Below, in pieces: positions 34,765-42,346 of a stretch of 64,000 nt of DNA. Positions within the stretch are counted from its first letter, which is position 1. Each line of letters begins with the position of its first letter. The notes beneath the pieces were generated by a model. It saw only the letters and a program-made list of their open reading frames with translations, was not told the origin of the DNA and searched no databases. The stretch is from Scatosoma sp045644545 (GTDB taxonomy: Bacteria; Bacillota; Clostridia; Christensenellales; Borkfalkiaceae), in assembly GCA_045644545.1 (NCBI GenBank), contig JAZRHC010000017.1, positions 3,503-67,502 on the forward strand, in the 5' to 3' direction. The position numbers were made by a program, and so were the translations under genes.

Positions 34765-36054
34765 ATGGACAAGAAAAATCAAAAAATCGAAACCAAGTGC
34801 GTGCAGGGCGGCTACACCCCGCAAAACGGCGAACCCAGACAAGTTCCCATCATTCAAAGCACCACGTTTAAATACGCGACGAGCGAGGATATGGGCAAGC
34901 TTTTCGACTTAGAGGCGAGCGGATATTTTTATTCCCGCCTGCAAAACCCCACCTGCGACACCGTCGCGGCGAAGATCTGCGAGCTGGAAGGCGGCACGGC
35001 GGCAATGCTCCTTTCCTCAGGGCAAGCGGCAAGCTTTTTCTCCGTTTTCAATATCGCTTCTTGCGGGGATCATATTATCTGCTCGACGAACGTTTACGGC
35101 GGAACGTATAACCTCTTTGCCGTGACGATGAAAAGAATGGGGATAAACTTCACCTTTATCGACCCCGACTGCTCGGAAGAAGAACTTAACGCGGCGTTCC
35201 AAGAAAACACCAAAGCGGTATTCGGGGAAACGATTGCAAACCCCGCTCTCACCGTTCTCGATATCGAAAAATTTGCAAAGGCGGCGCACGCGCACGGCGT
35301 ACCCCTTATTATCGACAACACCTTCGCCACGCCCGTGAACTGCCGTCCTTTCGAATGGGGCGCGGATATCGTTACGCATTCCACGACGAAATATATGGAC
35401 GGGCACGGAAGCGCGGTCGGCGGTTGTATCGTCGATTCGGGAAACTTCAACTGGATGGCGCACGCGGATAAATTCCCCGGGCTTTGCACCCCCGACGAAA
35501 GCTATCACGGCATCACCTACGCCGAGAAATTCGGGCAGGGCGGCGCGTATATCACCAAGGCTACGGCGCAGCTTATGCGCGATTTCGGTTGCTGTCAGTC
35601 CCCGCAAAGCGCGTACTATCTCAATTTGGGTTTGGAAAGTCTGCACCTTAGAATGGAGCGGCATTGTTTGAACGCGCAAAAGGTTGCGGAATATTTGGAA
35701 GGGCACGACAAAATCGCTTGGGTGAACTACGCGGGCTTGCCTTCGGATAAATATTATGAGCTTGCGAAAAAATATATGCCCAACGGCACTTGCGGCGTCG
35801 TGAGCTTCGGCGTGAAAGGCGGAAGAAGCGCGGCGGAAAAGTTTATGAAAAAATTGTCGATTATCGCGATCGAAACGCACGTGGCGGACGCGCGGAGCTG
35901 CTGTTTGCACCCCGCGAACGCAACGCACAGGCAGATGAACGACGAAGAGCTGATCGCGGCGGGCATTCCCGGCGATCTGATCCGCCTCTCCTGCGGGATC
36001 GAAAATTATCAAGACCTTATCGCAGATATCGAACAGGCGCTCAAAGAAATTTGA
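34765..36054 (+). CDS. metY: O-acetylhomoserine aminocarboxypropyltransferase MetY
   Basis: PLP enzyme of the Cys/Met family that joins sulfide (or methanethiol) to O-acetylhomoserine, giving homocysteine. It is 429 residues. It begins with the MetY-like QGGYTPQNGEPRQVPIIQST, and the PLP lysine is Lys209 in HSTTKYMDGHG. The SYHGITYAEKFG and terminal RLSCGIENYQDLI segments match MetY. ATG at 34765 follows GGGAGG. It is paired with metA, which makes its substrate. Confidence 0.95.
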   Translation: MDKKNQKIETKCVQGGYTPQNGEPRQVPIIQSTTFKYATSEDMGKLFDLEASGYFYSRLQNPTCDTVAAKICELEGGTAAMLLSSGQAASFFSVFNIASCGDHIICSTNVYGGTYNLFAVTMKRMGINFTFIDPDCSEEELNAAFQENTKAVFGETIANPALTVLDIEKFAKAAHAHGVPLIIDNTFATPVNCRPFEWGADIVTHSTTKYMDGHGSAVGGCIVDSGNFNWMAHADKFPGLCTPDESYHGITYAEKFGQGGAYITKATAQLMRDFGCCQSPQSAYYLNLGLESLHLRMERHCLNAQKVAEYLEGHDKIAWVNYAGLPSDKYYELAKKYMPNGTCGVVSFGVKGGRSAAEKFMKKLSIIAIETHVADARSCCLHPANATHRQMNDEELIAAGIPGDLIRLSCGIENYQDLIADIEQALKEI

Positions 36055-36114
36055 TTGGTTTCACAAAAAATGATTCACGAAAGGCGGGAAAATTTCCCGC
36101 CGAGAGGTTAAAAA

Positions 36115-37035
36115 ATGCCTATTAAGATTCCCAACAATTTACCCGCCGTTAAAACCTTGCAAAGCGAAAATATTTTCGTTATGACGGAAACGCGGGCGGT
36201 TACGCAGGATATCAGACCCTTAAAAATTCTCATCCTGAATTTAATGCCGAAAAAGATCGAAACGGAAACCCAGCTCGCCCGCCTTCTCGGCAACACGCCG
36301 TTGCAGGTGGAAATGGAGCTTATCCACACCAAATCTCACCAATCGAAAAACGTGGCGGAAGAACACCTTTTGGCGTTCTATAAAACCTTCGACGAGGTGA
36401 AGGACCGCAATTTCGACGGCTTGATTATCACGGGCGCGCCCGTGGAGCACCTCGAATTCGAGGAAGTCGAATACTGGCAGGAGCTCGTGCAAATTATGGA
36501 ATGGTCGAAAACGCACGTGCACAGCACTTTTCATATCTGTTGGGGCGCGCAGGCGGGGCTGTATTATCACTACGGCATTCAAAAATACGGCGTGCCCGAA
36601 AAGCTGTTCGGCGTGTTCCCGCATAAGGTCGAGTATAAAAATTCTATTCTCTTCCGCGGGTTCGACGATACGTTTATGGTCCCCCAGTCCCGTCACACGA
36701 CGGTGCTTCGCGAGGATATCGAAAAGATCGCCGATTTGAAAATTTTAGCTTCCTCGGAAAAGACGGGGGTTTACGCGATCGCGAGCAAAAACGGCAGGCA
36801 GATTTTTATCACGGGACATTCGGAATACGACGCGGATACCTTGAAAAACGAATACCTTCGCGATAAATCGCAAGGCAAGCCGATCAAGCTTCCCGAAAAT
36901 TATTTTCCTTTCGACGACGAAAAAAAAGACCCGCTCGTTTCGTGGCGGGCGCACGCAAATCTTTTATACTCCAACTGGCTGAACTATTTCGTTTATCAGA
37001 CCACTCCTTACGATATCAAAAAAGCGATCGAATAA
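36115..37035 (+). CDS. metA: Homoserine O-acetyltransferase MetA
   Basis: MetA-family acyltransferase, first committed step of methionine synthesis. It is 306 residues. The nucleophile is Cys142 in HICWGAQAGLYYHYGI. Residue 111 is Glu (TGAPVE), which in characterised homologues gives acetyl-CoA rather than succinyl-CoA specificity; that agrees with MetY upstream. His in the FITGHSEYD segment completes the triad region. A hairpin GGCGGGAAA/TTTCCCGCC (36083-36101) sits in the 60-base gap after metY. Confidence 0.96.
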   Translation: MPIKIPNNLPAVKTLQSENIFVMTETRAVTQDIRPLKILILNLMPKKIETETQLARLLGNTPLQVEMELIHTKSHQSKNVAEEHLLAFYKTFDEVKDRNFDGLIITGAPVEHLEFEEVEYWQELVQIMEWSKTHVHSTFHICWGAQAGLYYHYGIQKYGVPEKLFGVFPHKVEYKNSILFRGFDDTFMVPQSRHTTVLREDIEKIADLKILASSEKTGVYAIASKNGRQIFITGHSEYDADTLKNEYLRDKSQGKPIKLPENYFPFDDEKKDPLVSWRAHANLLYSNWLNYFVYQTTPYDIKKAIE

Positions 37036-37071
37036 ACTTTTATACTCCTCATCCACCACTATCGTGGTTCC

Positions 37072-37099
37072 CCTTCTCCCACAGGAGAAGGTTTTTTTT
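37072..37099 (+). terminator. Terminator of metY-metA
   Basis: Perfect 8-bp stem CCTTCTCC/GGAGAAGG with loop CACA, followed by eight T. Confidence 0.93.
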
Positions 37100-37185
37100 G
37101 CTCCCTTGTGCAAAGGGAGCTGTCACGAAGTGACTGAGGGATTGTCCTTCCCCCGTCGTTGCGAGCGAAGTTGAAGAATCCCCTA
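37100..37185. repeat. REP-like palindromic repeat cluster
   Basis: Two small hairpins, GCTCCC/GGGAGC (37100-37120) and GTCAC-GAA-GTGAC, are followed by GCGAGCGAAGTTGAAGAATCCCC. The last part is related to the repeat arms at 38077-38113 and 61602-61632. No coding potential is seen. Confidence 0.6.
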
Positions 37186-37195
37186 TCCTTTTCCC

Positions 37196-37627
37196 CTAAT
37201 TATCTCTCCCTACTAAACAATCAAGAGTTATTTCTAAATACTCCGCAAGTTCTATTAAAGAAAATATATGCGGATCTGCTCCTTTTTTCCAATCGACAAA
37301 ATGAGAAGATTTAATTCTTGTTTCTTTGTTGATTTGATTTCTGGAAATTCCTCTTTTCTCTAAAATACAACGGAAATTTTCATAAAAGGCAGGCAATTCC
37401 TTGGGCTGAAAATCAATAACTTGCTCCGATCTTCCCGTTAAAAAATCCAAAGAACAATTAAAATAATCCGCAATCTTGACAATTTGAGAAAGCCTCATAA
37501 GTTTTGCGCTTCTTTTCCATCTGTTTACCGTGGTTCTATTTACTCCTACGGCTTGCGCAAATTCTTGATCGCTGATATTTTTTTCGTTTAATAATTCCGA
37601 AATACGTTCACCTATTTTAATTTCCAT
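37196..37627 (-). CDS. XRE family regulator with two HTH domains
   Basis: A 143-residue protein made of two Cro/CI-type helix-turn-helix domains. The first is at about 5-66 (FAQAVGVNRTTVNRWKRS), the second at about 83-142 (GISRNQINKETRIKSSHFVDWKKG). Each ends in a similar LDFLTGR / LDCLVGR motif, so it looks like an internal duplication. AGGAGAAAAAAT precedes the ATG at 37627. It is divergent from the DUF6809-like gene across a three-copy operator and is probably its repressor. AT-rich, likely acquired. Confidence 0.88.
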   Translation of the reverse strand: MEIKIGERISELLNEKNISDQEFAQAVGVNRTTVNRWKRSAKLMRLSQIVKIADYFNCSLDFLTGRSEQVIDFQPKELPAFYENFRCILEKRGISRNQINKETRIKSSHFVDWKKGADPHIFSLIELAEYLEITLDCLVGRDN

Positions 37628-37653
37628 ATTTTTTCTCCTATAAAAATATTATA

Positions 37654-37725
37654 GTAGGAATGTGCACAAAATACTTGACAAGTGCATATTCCTACGTGTA
37701 TAATATAATTAGAGCACATTCCTAC
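37654..37725. promoter_or_regulatory. Divergent promoter with three operator copies
   Basis: Three copies of a 14-base motif, consensus G(T/A)GCA(C/T)ATTCCTAC, lie at 37654-37667 (inverted), 37682-37695 and 37712-37725. The middle copy is inside the spacer of a strong plus promoter, TTGACA (37675-37680), 18 bases, TATAAT (37699-37704). The first touches the minus-strand TATAAT that serves the XRE gene. The arrangement predicts mutual or auto-repression. Confidence 0.75.
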
Positions 37726-37747
37726 GTGCCAAAAAGGAGAATTAAAA

Positions 37748-38023
37748 ATGTTTAACGACCAAGATTTATTAGACGATTTTATTTGGTGGTATTCCGAAAC
37801 CCGTTCGAGAATTTATAGTAGCCCTAAATCCCTTGAACTTTTAGAAGCCGAACGAGCCGTTTATAAAAAACTCGTCGATACTTTAAACGACGAACAAAAA
37901 AATCTATTATTCGATTTTGAAAACGCTATGAGTGAAACGCGCGGTGAAGTAGAAGATATTATTTTCCGTCGCGGTTTTCGCGTGGGCGTTCAGCTCGTTT
38001 GCGCCGCCTTTGCTAAAAGATAA
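37748..38023 (+). CDS. DUF6809-like small protein
   Basis: A 91-residue soluble acidic protein without recognisable catalytic motif. The pattern (early WWYSE, central helix LEAERAVYKKLVDTL, then VEDIIFRRGFRVGVQLVCAAF at the end) resembles DUF6809 proteins of mobile regions; this is a pattern match only. AAAAGGAG precedes the ATG at 37748. Its promoter is covered by copies of the putative XRE operator, so expression is probably switched by the divergent regulator. Confidence 0.65.
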   Translation: MFNDQDLLDDFIWWYSETRSRIYSSPKSLELLEAERAVYKKLVDTLNDEQKNLLFDFENAMSETRGEVEDIIFRRGFRVGVQLVCAAFAKR

Positions 38024-38038
38024 TTTTTGTTCGTCCGA

Positions 38039-38113
38039 GATTCTTCGTCGCTATGCTCCTCAGAATGACTTTGACGGTCATTCTGAGCGGAGCGCAAGCG
38101 AAGTCGAAGAATC
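38039..38113. repeat. Inverted-repeat (MITE/REP-like) element
   Basis: Left arm 38039-38069 and right arm 38077-38113 are imperfect reverse complements built on GTCATTCTGAG(C)GGAGC and CGAAGAATC, with a seven-base loop. It starts 16 bases after the DUF6809-like stop. A related single arm occurs at 61602-61632. Confidence 0.75.
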
Positions 38114-38198
38114 CCCTCACTCTGCATTCTGCATTGAGGTAACGTCCTTGGGATCGCTTCACCCTGTGGGGTTCGTAATGACGCGCGAGTTCCTTCTA

Positions 38199-38399
38199 TC
38201 AATCCTCCAAGCCCAACAAATAATCGGCTGAGATTTCCAACAACCGACACAAATCAAATAAAGTCTGTAAGGACGGAAGATTTTTCCCTTTTTTCCAATT
38301 GGTTATATTCGCGGGATCAATATGTAATTTTTCCGCAATTTCTCTCTGGGATAAACTACAACCCTTTAATTCTTCTACGATTCTTTCTTGAAATTTCAT
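38199..38399 (-). CDS. Short XRE family regulator
   Basis: A 66-residue single-domain Cro/CI-type HTH protein. The recognition region is SQREIAEKLHIDPANITNWKKGKNLPS, and the C-terminus EISADYLLGLED is the common end of this domain. AGGA lies seven bases before the ATG at 38399. No effector domain is present. Target genes are unknown. Confidence 0.82.
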   Translation of the reverse strand: MKFQERIVEELKGCSLSQREIAEKLHIDPANITNWKKGKNLPSLQTLFDLCRLLEISADYLLGLED

Positions 38400-38442
38400 A
38401 ATTTTATCCTATAATTGATTTTTACTCAATATCGTCTACGGT

Positions 38443-38470
38443 AAACGCCTCGACTGCGGTCGGGGCGTTT
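38443..38470 (-). terminator. Terminator of tcdA, repeated near another XRE gene
   Basis: Arms AAACGCCTCGAC and GTCGGGGCGTTT with a four-base loop. The surrounding sequence from CGTCTACGG to TTTGC is closely matched at 55713-55753, also just upstream of an XRE gene. Confidence 0.75.
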
Positions 38471-38480
38471 GCTCTATTTT

Positions 38481-39188
38481 TTATTTCACTAAATCTTTGA
38501 TCACTTCGGCGGCGATAATCAGCCCCACGACCGACGGCACGAACGCTACGCTCCCGGGGATGCTTTTTTTGCCTTCGGGCAACGCTTCGCCCGCCCGCGC
38601 CACCGCGATCGGCTGTTCTTTCGAGTAGACGACTTTGAGTTTTTCGATTCCCCGCTTTTTAAGCTCTCGGCGCATTGCGCGGGCAAGCGGACAGACGGAG
38701 GTTTTGGAGATATCCGCGACCTCGAACGCCGTCGGGTCGAGTTTATTTCCCGCACCCATAGACGAGATCACGGGAATATTCGCTTTTTTCGCATTCTCAA
38801 CGATCGTCAGCTTTCCCGACAGGGTGTCGATCGCGTCCACGATATAATCGAAGAGCGAAAAATCAAGCTCCCCCGCCGTTTCGGGCGTATAAAAAAGATT
38901 GAGGGCGTTCACTTCGCAAGCGGGATTGATATCGAGTATCCGCTCTTGCATTACCTGCGTTTTCAATTTTCCGATCGTGGAACGGAGCGCGATAATCTGC
39001 CGATTGAGGTTGGTTTCGGACACGGTATCGTTATCCACGAGCGTGAGCGCGCCGACTCCGCTTCGGGCTAAGGCCTCCGCGACGTAGCCGCCGACCCCGC
39101 CGATTCCAAACACCGCCACCCTTGCTTTTTTGAGCTTTTCCATTCCTTCTGCGCCGAGCAGAAGCTCCGTTCTCGAAAACGCGTTCAC
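38481..39188 (-). CDS. tcdA: tRNA threonylcarbamoyladenosine dehydratase TcdA
   Basis: E1-like (ThiF/MoeB) enzyme that cyclises t6A37 to ct6A in tRNA, using ATP. It is 235 residues. The nucleotide motif is GIGGVGGYVAEAL (about 28-40), with DNDTVSETNLNRQ and the SSMGAGNKLDP segment characteristic of TcdA. It overlaps the stop of the upstream P-type ATPase gene by four bases and is therefore coupled to it. Confidence 0.92.
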   Translation of the reverse strand: MNAFSRTELLLGAEGMEKLKKARVAVFGIGGVGGYVAEALARSGVGALTLVDNDTVSETNLNRQIIALRSTIGKLKTQVMQERILDINPACEVNALNLFYTPETAGELDFSLFDYIVDAIDTLSGKLTIVENAKKANIPVISSMGAGNKLDPTAFEVADISKTSVCPLARAMRRELKKRGIEKLKVVYSKEQPIAVARAGEALPEGKKSIPGSVAFVPSVVGLIIAAEVIKDLVK

Positions 39189-41815
39189 TTTTTCAGCTTC
39201 CTTTGTACGAGTTTAGAAATTTCCGTGAACAACACGATTGACAGCGAAAGTCCGAGCGCGATAAAGAATTCCGCCCAGCCGATCGGCGTAAATTTGAATA
39301 TTTTCGCGATCGGAGGCACGAACACGACGATAATCGTCATCACGAACGAGAACGCCGCCGCCCACCACAAAATTTTGTTCTGCTTTTTCATAGCGAACAC
39401 CGAATGATTTAACGAGCGCACGTCGAAGGAATGGAAGCTTTCCGTGAGCGCCAAAACCAAAAACGCCATCGTGATTCCGTGTTCCGAGCCGCCGAACGCC
39501 TTGCCGATAAAAAATCCGAGCAAAGTCAAGATCCCGATATACGCGCCCTGCAAAAGCACGTTCACGCCAAGCCCGCGTGAAAATACGCTTTCTTTATCGT
39601 CGCGCGGCTTTCGCTTCATTAAATCGGATTCCCCTTCTTCCATACCGAGCGCGATCGCGGGGAAGGAGTCGCTGATTAAATTGATCCATAAAAGGTGTAT
39701 CGGGCGAAGCAGGGTGTAGCCGCACATCGTTGCGATAAACACCGCGATCACTTCCGCAAGGTTGCTCGAAAGCAGATATTGAATGGCTTTACGAATGTTT
39801 TCGTAAATTTTTCTTCCTTCGCCCACCGCCGTGACGATGGTCGCGAAATTATCGTCTTGCAGCACCATATCCGCCGCGCCTTTCGTGACGTCCGTACCCG
39901 TGATACCCATACCCACGCCGATATCCGCGCTCTTGATGCTCGGCGCGTCGTTCACGCCGTCGCCCGTCATTGCGGTGATATAGCCTTTCTTTTTCCACGT
40001 CGTGACGATACGCACCTTGTGTTCGGGCTGAACGCGCGCGTAGACCGAATATTTTTCGATTTCCGCTTCAAAATTTTCGTCCGCGATTTCCGCCATATCC
40101 GCGCCCGTGATCGCCTGCGACGCGTCCTCGATAATTCCGAGCTCTTTCGCGATCGCCACCGCCGTGTCGATATGGTCGCCCGTGATCATAATCGGACGGA
40201 TACCCGCCGCCTTACACTCCGCGATCGCGGCTTTGACTTCGGGACGGACGGGGTCGATCATACCCGTAAGCCCGATAAAGATCAGATCCTTTTCGATTTC
40301 TTCGGGAACGATCTCGTCGGGGAGCGTTTTCAAGGGCTTATACGCCGCCGCAAGCACGCGGAGCGCCCTATCCGCCATATCCTTGTTCGCCGCCAGAATT
40401 TGCGCGCGAAGCTCTTCGTTAAGCGGCAGAATTTTCCCGTCAACGCATACCTGGGTGCACCGTTTTAAGATTTCGTCGGGCGCGCCCTTGGTATATTGCA
40501 CGAGCCCTTCCGCGCTTTCGTGCAGGGTGGACATCATTTTACGCATACTATCAAACGGCGCTTCCGCAACTCGTTTTTCTGCTTTGCCCATCTGCGTTTT
40601 ATCAAGCCCCAGCTTATACGCGTAGTTGACGAGCGCGCACTCCGTCGGCTCGCCGATAGCCTCGTGGGATTCCCCGTCGAGAGTCGCGTCGGAGCATTGT
40701 GCCATCGCGCGGGCTAAAAGCGCTTCGTCGTCGCCGTAATGCTCCACCACCGTCATTTTATTTTGCGTCAGCGTGCCCGTTTTATCCGAGCAAATAATTT
40801 GCGTACACCCCAGCGTTTCAACAGCCGTGAGCCGTTTTACGACGGCTTTTTTCTTCGCCATTTTCGTCATACCGATCGACAACACGATGGTAACGACGGT
40901 GGCAAGCCCTTCGGGAATCGCCGCCACGGCGAGCGAAACCGCAATAATAAAGCTATCGAGCACGACTTCTAAATGGAAGTCCATATCCATAAACAGCTTG
41001 AAAAGGAAAATGAACACGGAGATTCCCAGCACGGCAAAGCTCAGCACCTTCGAAAGACTATTGAGCTTCTTTTGAAGGGGGGTAACCTCGTCCTTCGCGT
41101 CGGCAAGTACGCCCGCAATTTTGCCCATTTCCGTTTGCATACCCGTCGCCACGACGACCGCGCGCGCCCTGCCGTAAACGATCGTACTGCCCATATAGCA
41201 CATATTTTTACGATCGCCCAAAGGCACGTCCTTGCCGTTTTCGCATTCTAATTTTTCAGAAATCTTATTCGCGGGCACGCTTTCGCCCGTGAGCGCGGCT
41301 TCTTCGGCTTTTAAGGAAGCCGATTCGATAATCCTGCAATCGGCGGGCACGCTGTCCCCCGCTTCCAAAATCACGATATCCCCCACGACGAGCTCTTCGC
41401 TCTTGACCGCCATAAGCTGACCGCCTCGAATAACCTTCGAGGTCGAAGCCGTCATTTGTTTGAGCGCTTCGATCGCCTGTTCGGCTTTGCCTTCCTGCAC
41501 CACGCCCAAAATCGCGTTGAGTAACACGACGGCGATAATGACGAAAAATTCCGCAAACGACTCGTTCCCGCCGTGCGCCCGCTCGATTAGCACGGTGACG
41601 AAATTCACGCCCGCCGCGATCAAAAGCACGATAATCATCGGGTTGACGAGCTGTTCGAAAAACCGCTTTATCCAAGATTTTTTCTTGCCTTCGGCAAGCT
41701 TATTTCTGCCGTTTTCCTGCAAGCGTTGTTCGGCTTCTGCCACCGAAAGCCCGTTTTCGGCAGAAGTACCCGTTTGTAAAAGTACTTCTTCCTCGTTCAT
41801 AAGATACTCTTTCAT
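39185..41815 (-). CDS. Calcium-translocating P-type ATPase (IIA)
   Basis: An 876-residue P2A-type cation pump. It has the N-terminal cation ATPase domain (GLSVAEAEQRLQENGRNKL), the TGES actuator motif, the AAIPEGL membrane motif of Ca2+ pumps, the phosphorylation site SDKTGTLT and the hinge TGDGVNDAPSIK. The C-terminal helices read IHLLWINLISDSFPAIALG. The ATG at 41815 has AAGGAGA upstream; a start 33 bases earlier has none. Calcium is the likely ion, but this cannot be fixed by eye. Confidence 0.94.
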   Translation of the reverse strand: MKEYLMNEEEVLLQTGTSAENGLSVAEAEQRLQENGRNKLAEGKKKSWIKRFFEQLVNPMIIVLLIAAGVNFVTVLIERAHGGNESFAEFFVIIAVVLLNAILGVVQEGKAEQAIEALKQMTASTSKVIRGGQLMAVKSEELVVGDIVILEAGDSVPADCRIIESASLKAEEAALTGESVPANKISEKLECENGKDVPLGDRKNMCYMGSTIVYGRARAVVVATGMQTEMGKIAGVLADAKDEVTPLQKKLNSLSKVLSFAVLGISVFIFLFKLFMDMDFHLEVVLDSFIIAVSLAVAAIPEGLATVVTIVLSIGMTKMAKKKAVVKRLTAVETLGCTQIICSDKTGTLTQNKMTVVEHYGDDEALLARAMAQCSDATLDGESHEAIGEPTECALVNYAYKLGLDKTQMGKAEKRVAEAPFDSMRKMMSTLHESAEGLVQYTKGAPDEILKRCTQVCVDGKILPLNEELRAQILAANKDMADRALRVLAAAYKPLKTLPDEIVPEEIEKDLIFIGLTGMIDPVRPEVKAAIAECKAAGIRPIMITGDHIDTAVAIAKELGIIEDASQAITGADMAEIADENFEAEIEKYSVYARVQPEHKVRIVTTWKKKGYITAMTGDGVNDAPSIKSADIGVGMGITGTDVTKGAADMVLQDDNFATIVTAVGEGRKIYENIRKAIQYLLSSNLAEVIAVFIATMCGYTLLRPIHLLWINLISDSFPAIALGMEEGESDLMKRKPRDDKESVFSRGLGVNVLLQGAYIGILTLLGFFIGKAFGGSEHGITMAFLVLALTESFHSFDVRSLNHSVFAMKKQNKILWWAAAFSFVMTIIVVFVPPIAKIFKFTPIGWAEFFIALGLSLSIVLFTEISKLVQRKLKK

Positions 41816-41902
41816 TCTATCTCTCCTTACGTTTTTCGCTCGTTTCAAAAAAACTCCTGCGAAAGATTGCCGTAGCGCGTATGCTTGACGAACTACCTTA
41901 TT

Positions 41903-41931
41903 ATTGTAATCTATTTGCGTGAAAATGTCAA
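41903..41931 (-). promoter_or_regulatory. Promoter for the P-type ATPase and tcdA
   Basis: TTGACA (41926-41931) and TACAAT (41903-41908) on the minus strand, 17 bases apart, about 90 bases before the ATPase start. Confidence 0.8.
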
Positions 41932-41981
41932 TGCTTCAACGGAAATTTTTTCCGTTTTTTCATATTCGCTCCGCTTTTTTG

Positions 41982-42013
41982 AAAAGGCTGCCACCAAACG
42001 GTAGCAGCCTTTT
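41982..42013 (-). terminator. Terminator of the pfl operon
   Basis: Ten-base arms GGCTGCCACC and GGTAGCAGCC (one wobble) with loop AAAC, flanked by AAAA and TTTT. It lies 19 bases after the stop of the small PFL gene. Confidence 0.9.
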
Positions 42014-42031
42014 GTGAGTATTTTCAATCCG

Positions 42032-42265
42032 TTACATAGATTCGTGAATGGTTCTCGAAATAACGTCGTCTTGCTGTTCTTTCGTGAGCTTGATGAAGTT
42101 CACCGCGTAACCGGATACGCGAATCGTAAGCTGGGGATATTTTTCGGGATGCGCTTGCGCGTCCAGAAGGGTTTCGCGGTTGAATACGTTCACGTTAAGG
42201 TGATAGCCACCGTCGCCAACGTAACCGTCTAACATATTCACTAAGTTATCTACTCTGTTCGACAT
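42032..42265 (-). CDS. Separate glycyl-radical domain of pyruvate formate-lyase (GrcA-like)
   Basis: A 77-residue protein that corresponds to the C-terminal end of PflB. It runs from NLVNMLDGYVGDGGYHLNVN through TIRVSGYAV to the terminal ISRTIHESM. Gly52 in RVSGYAV is the predicted glycyl radical. It is encoded separately, in the same frame as and 81 bases after the large gene, which stops where E. coli PflB enters this domain. It has a strong AAGGAG site of its own. It may act like GrcA (YfiD), but here the large partner lacks the domain, so it should be essential for activity. A hairpin sits between the genes. Confidence 0.88.
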   Translation of the reverse strand: MSNRVDNLVNMLDGYVGDGGYHLNVNVFNRETLLDAQAHPEKYPQLTIRVSGYAVNFIKLTKEQQDDVISRTIHESM

Positions 42266-42304
42266 AATTTTTTCTCCTTTTCTATCATTATTTTATTCGG
42301 TTTT

Positions 42305-42329
42305 CTCGGCGAAAGTTCGCTTTCCCGAG
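42305..42329 (-). other. Intercistronic hairpin between the PFL genes
   Basis: Arms CTCGG-GAAAG and CTTTC-CCGAG (one bulged base) around a CGAA loop in the 81-base gap. There is no T-run, so it is more likely an RNA-processing or stability element than a terminator. It could raise the small protein's level relative to the large one. Confidence 0.6.
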
Positions 42330-42346
42330 CGTGTGAGTAAAATTGA

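Noticed and set aside
37100..38113. CRISPR array
   Set aside because: The repeats are few, diverged, palindromic and not regularly spaced.
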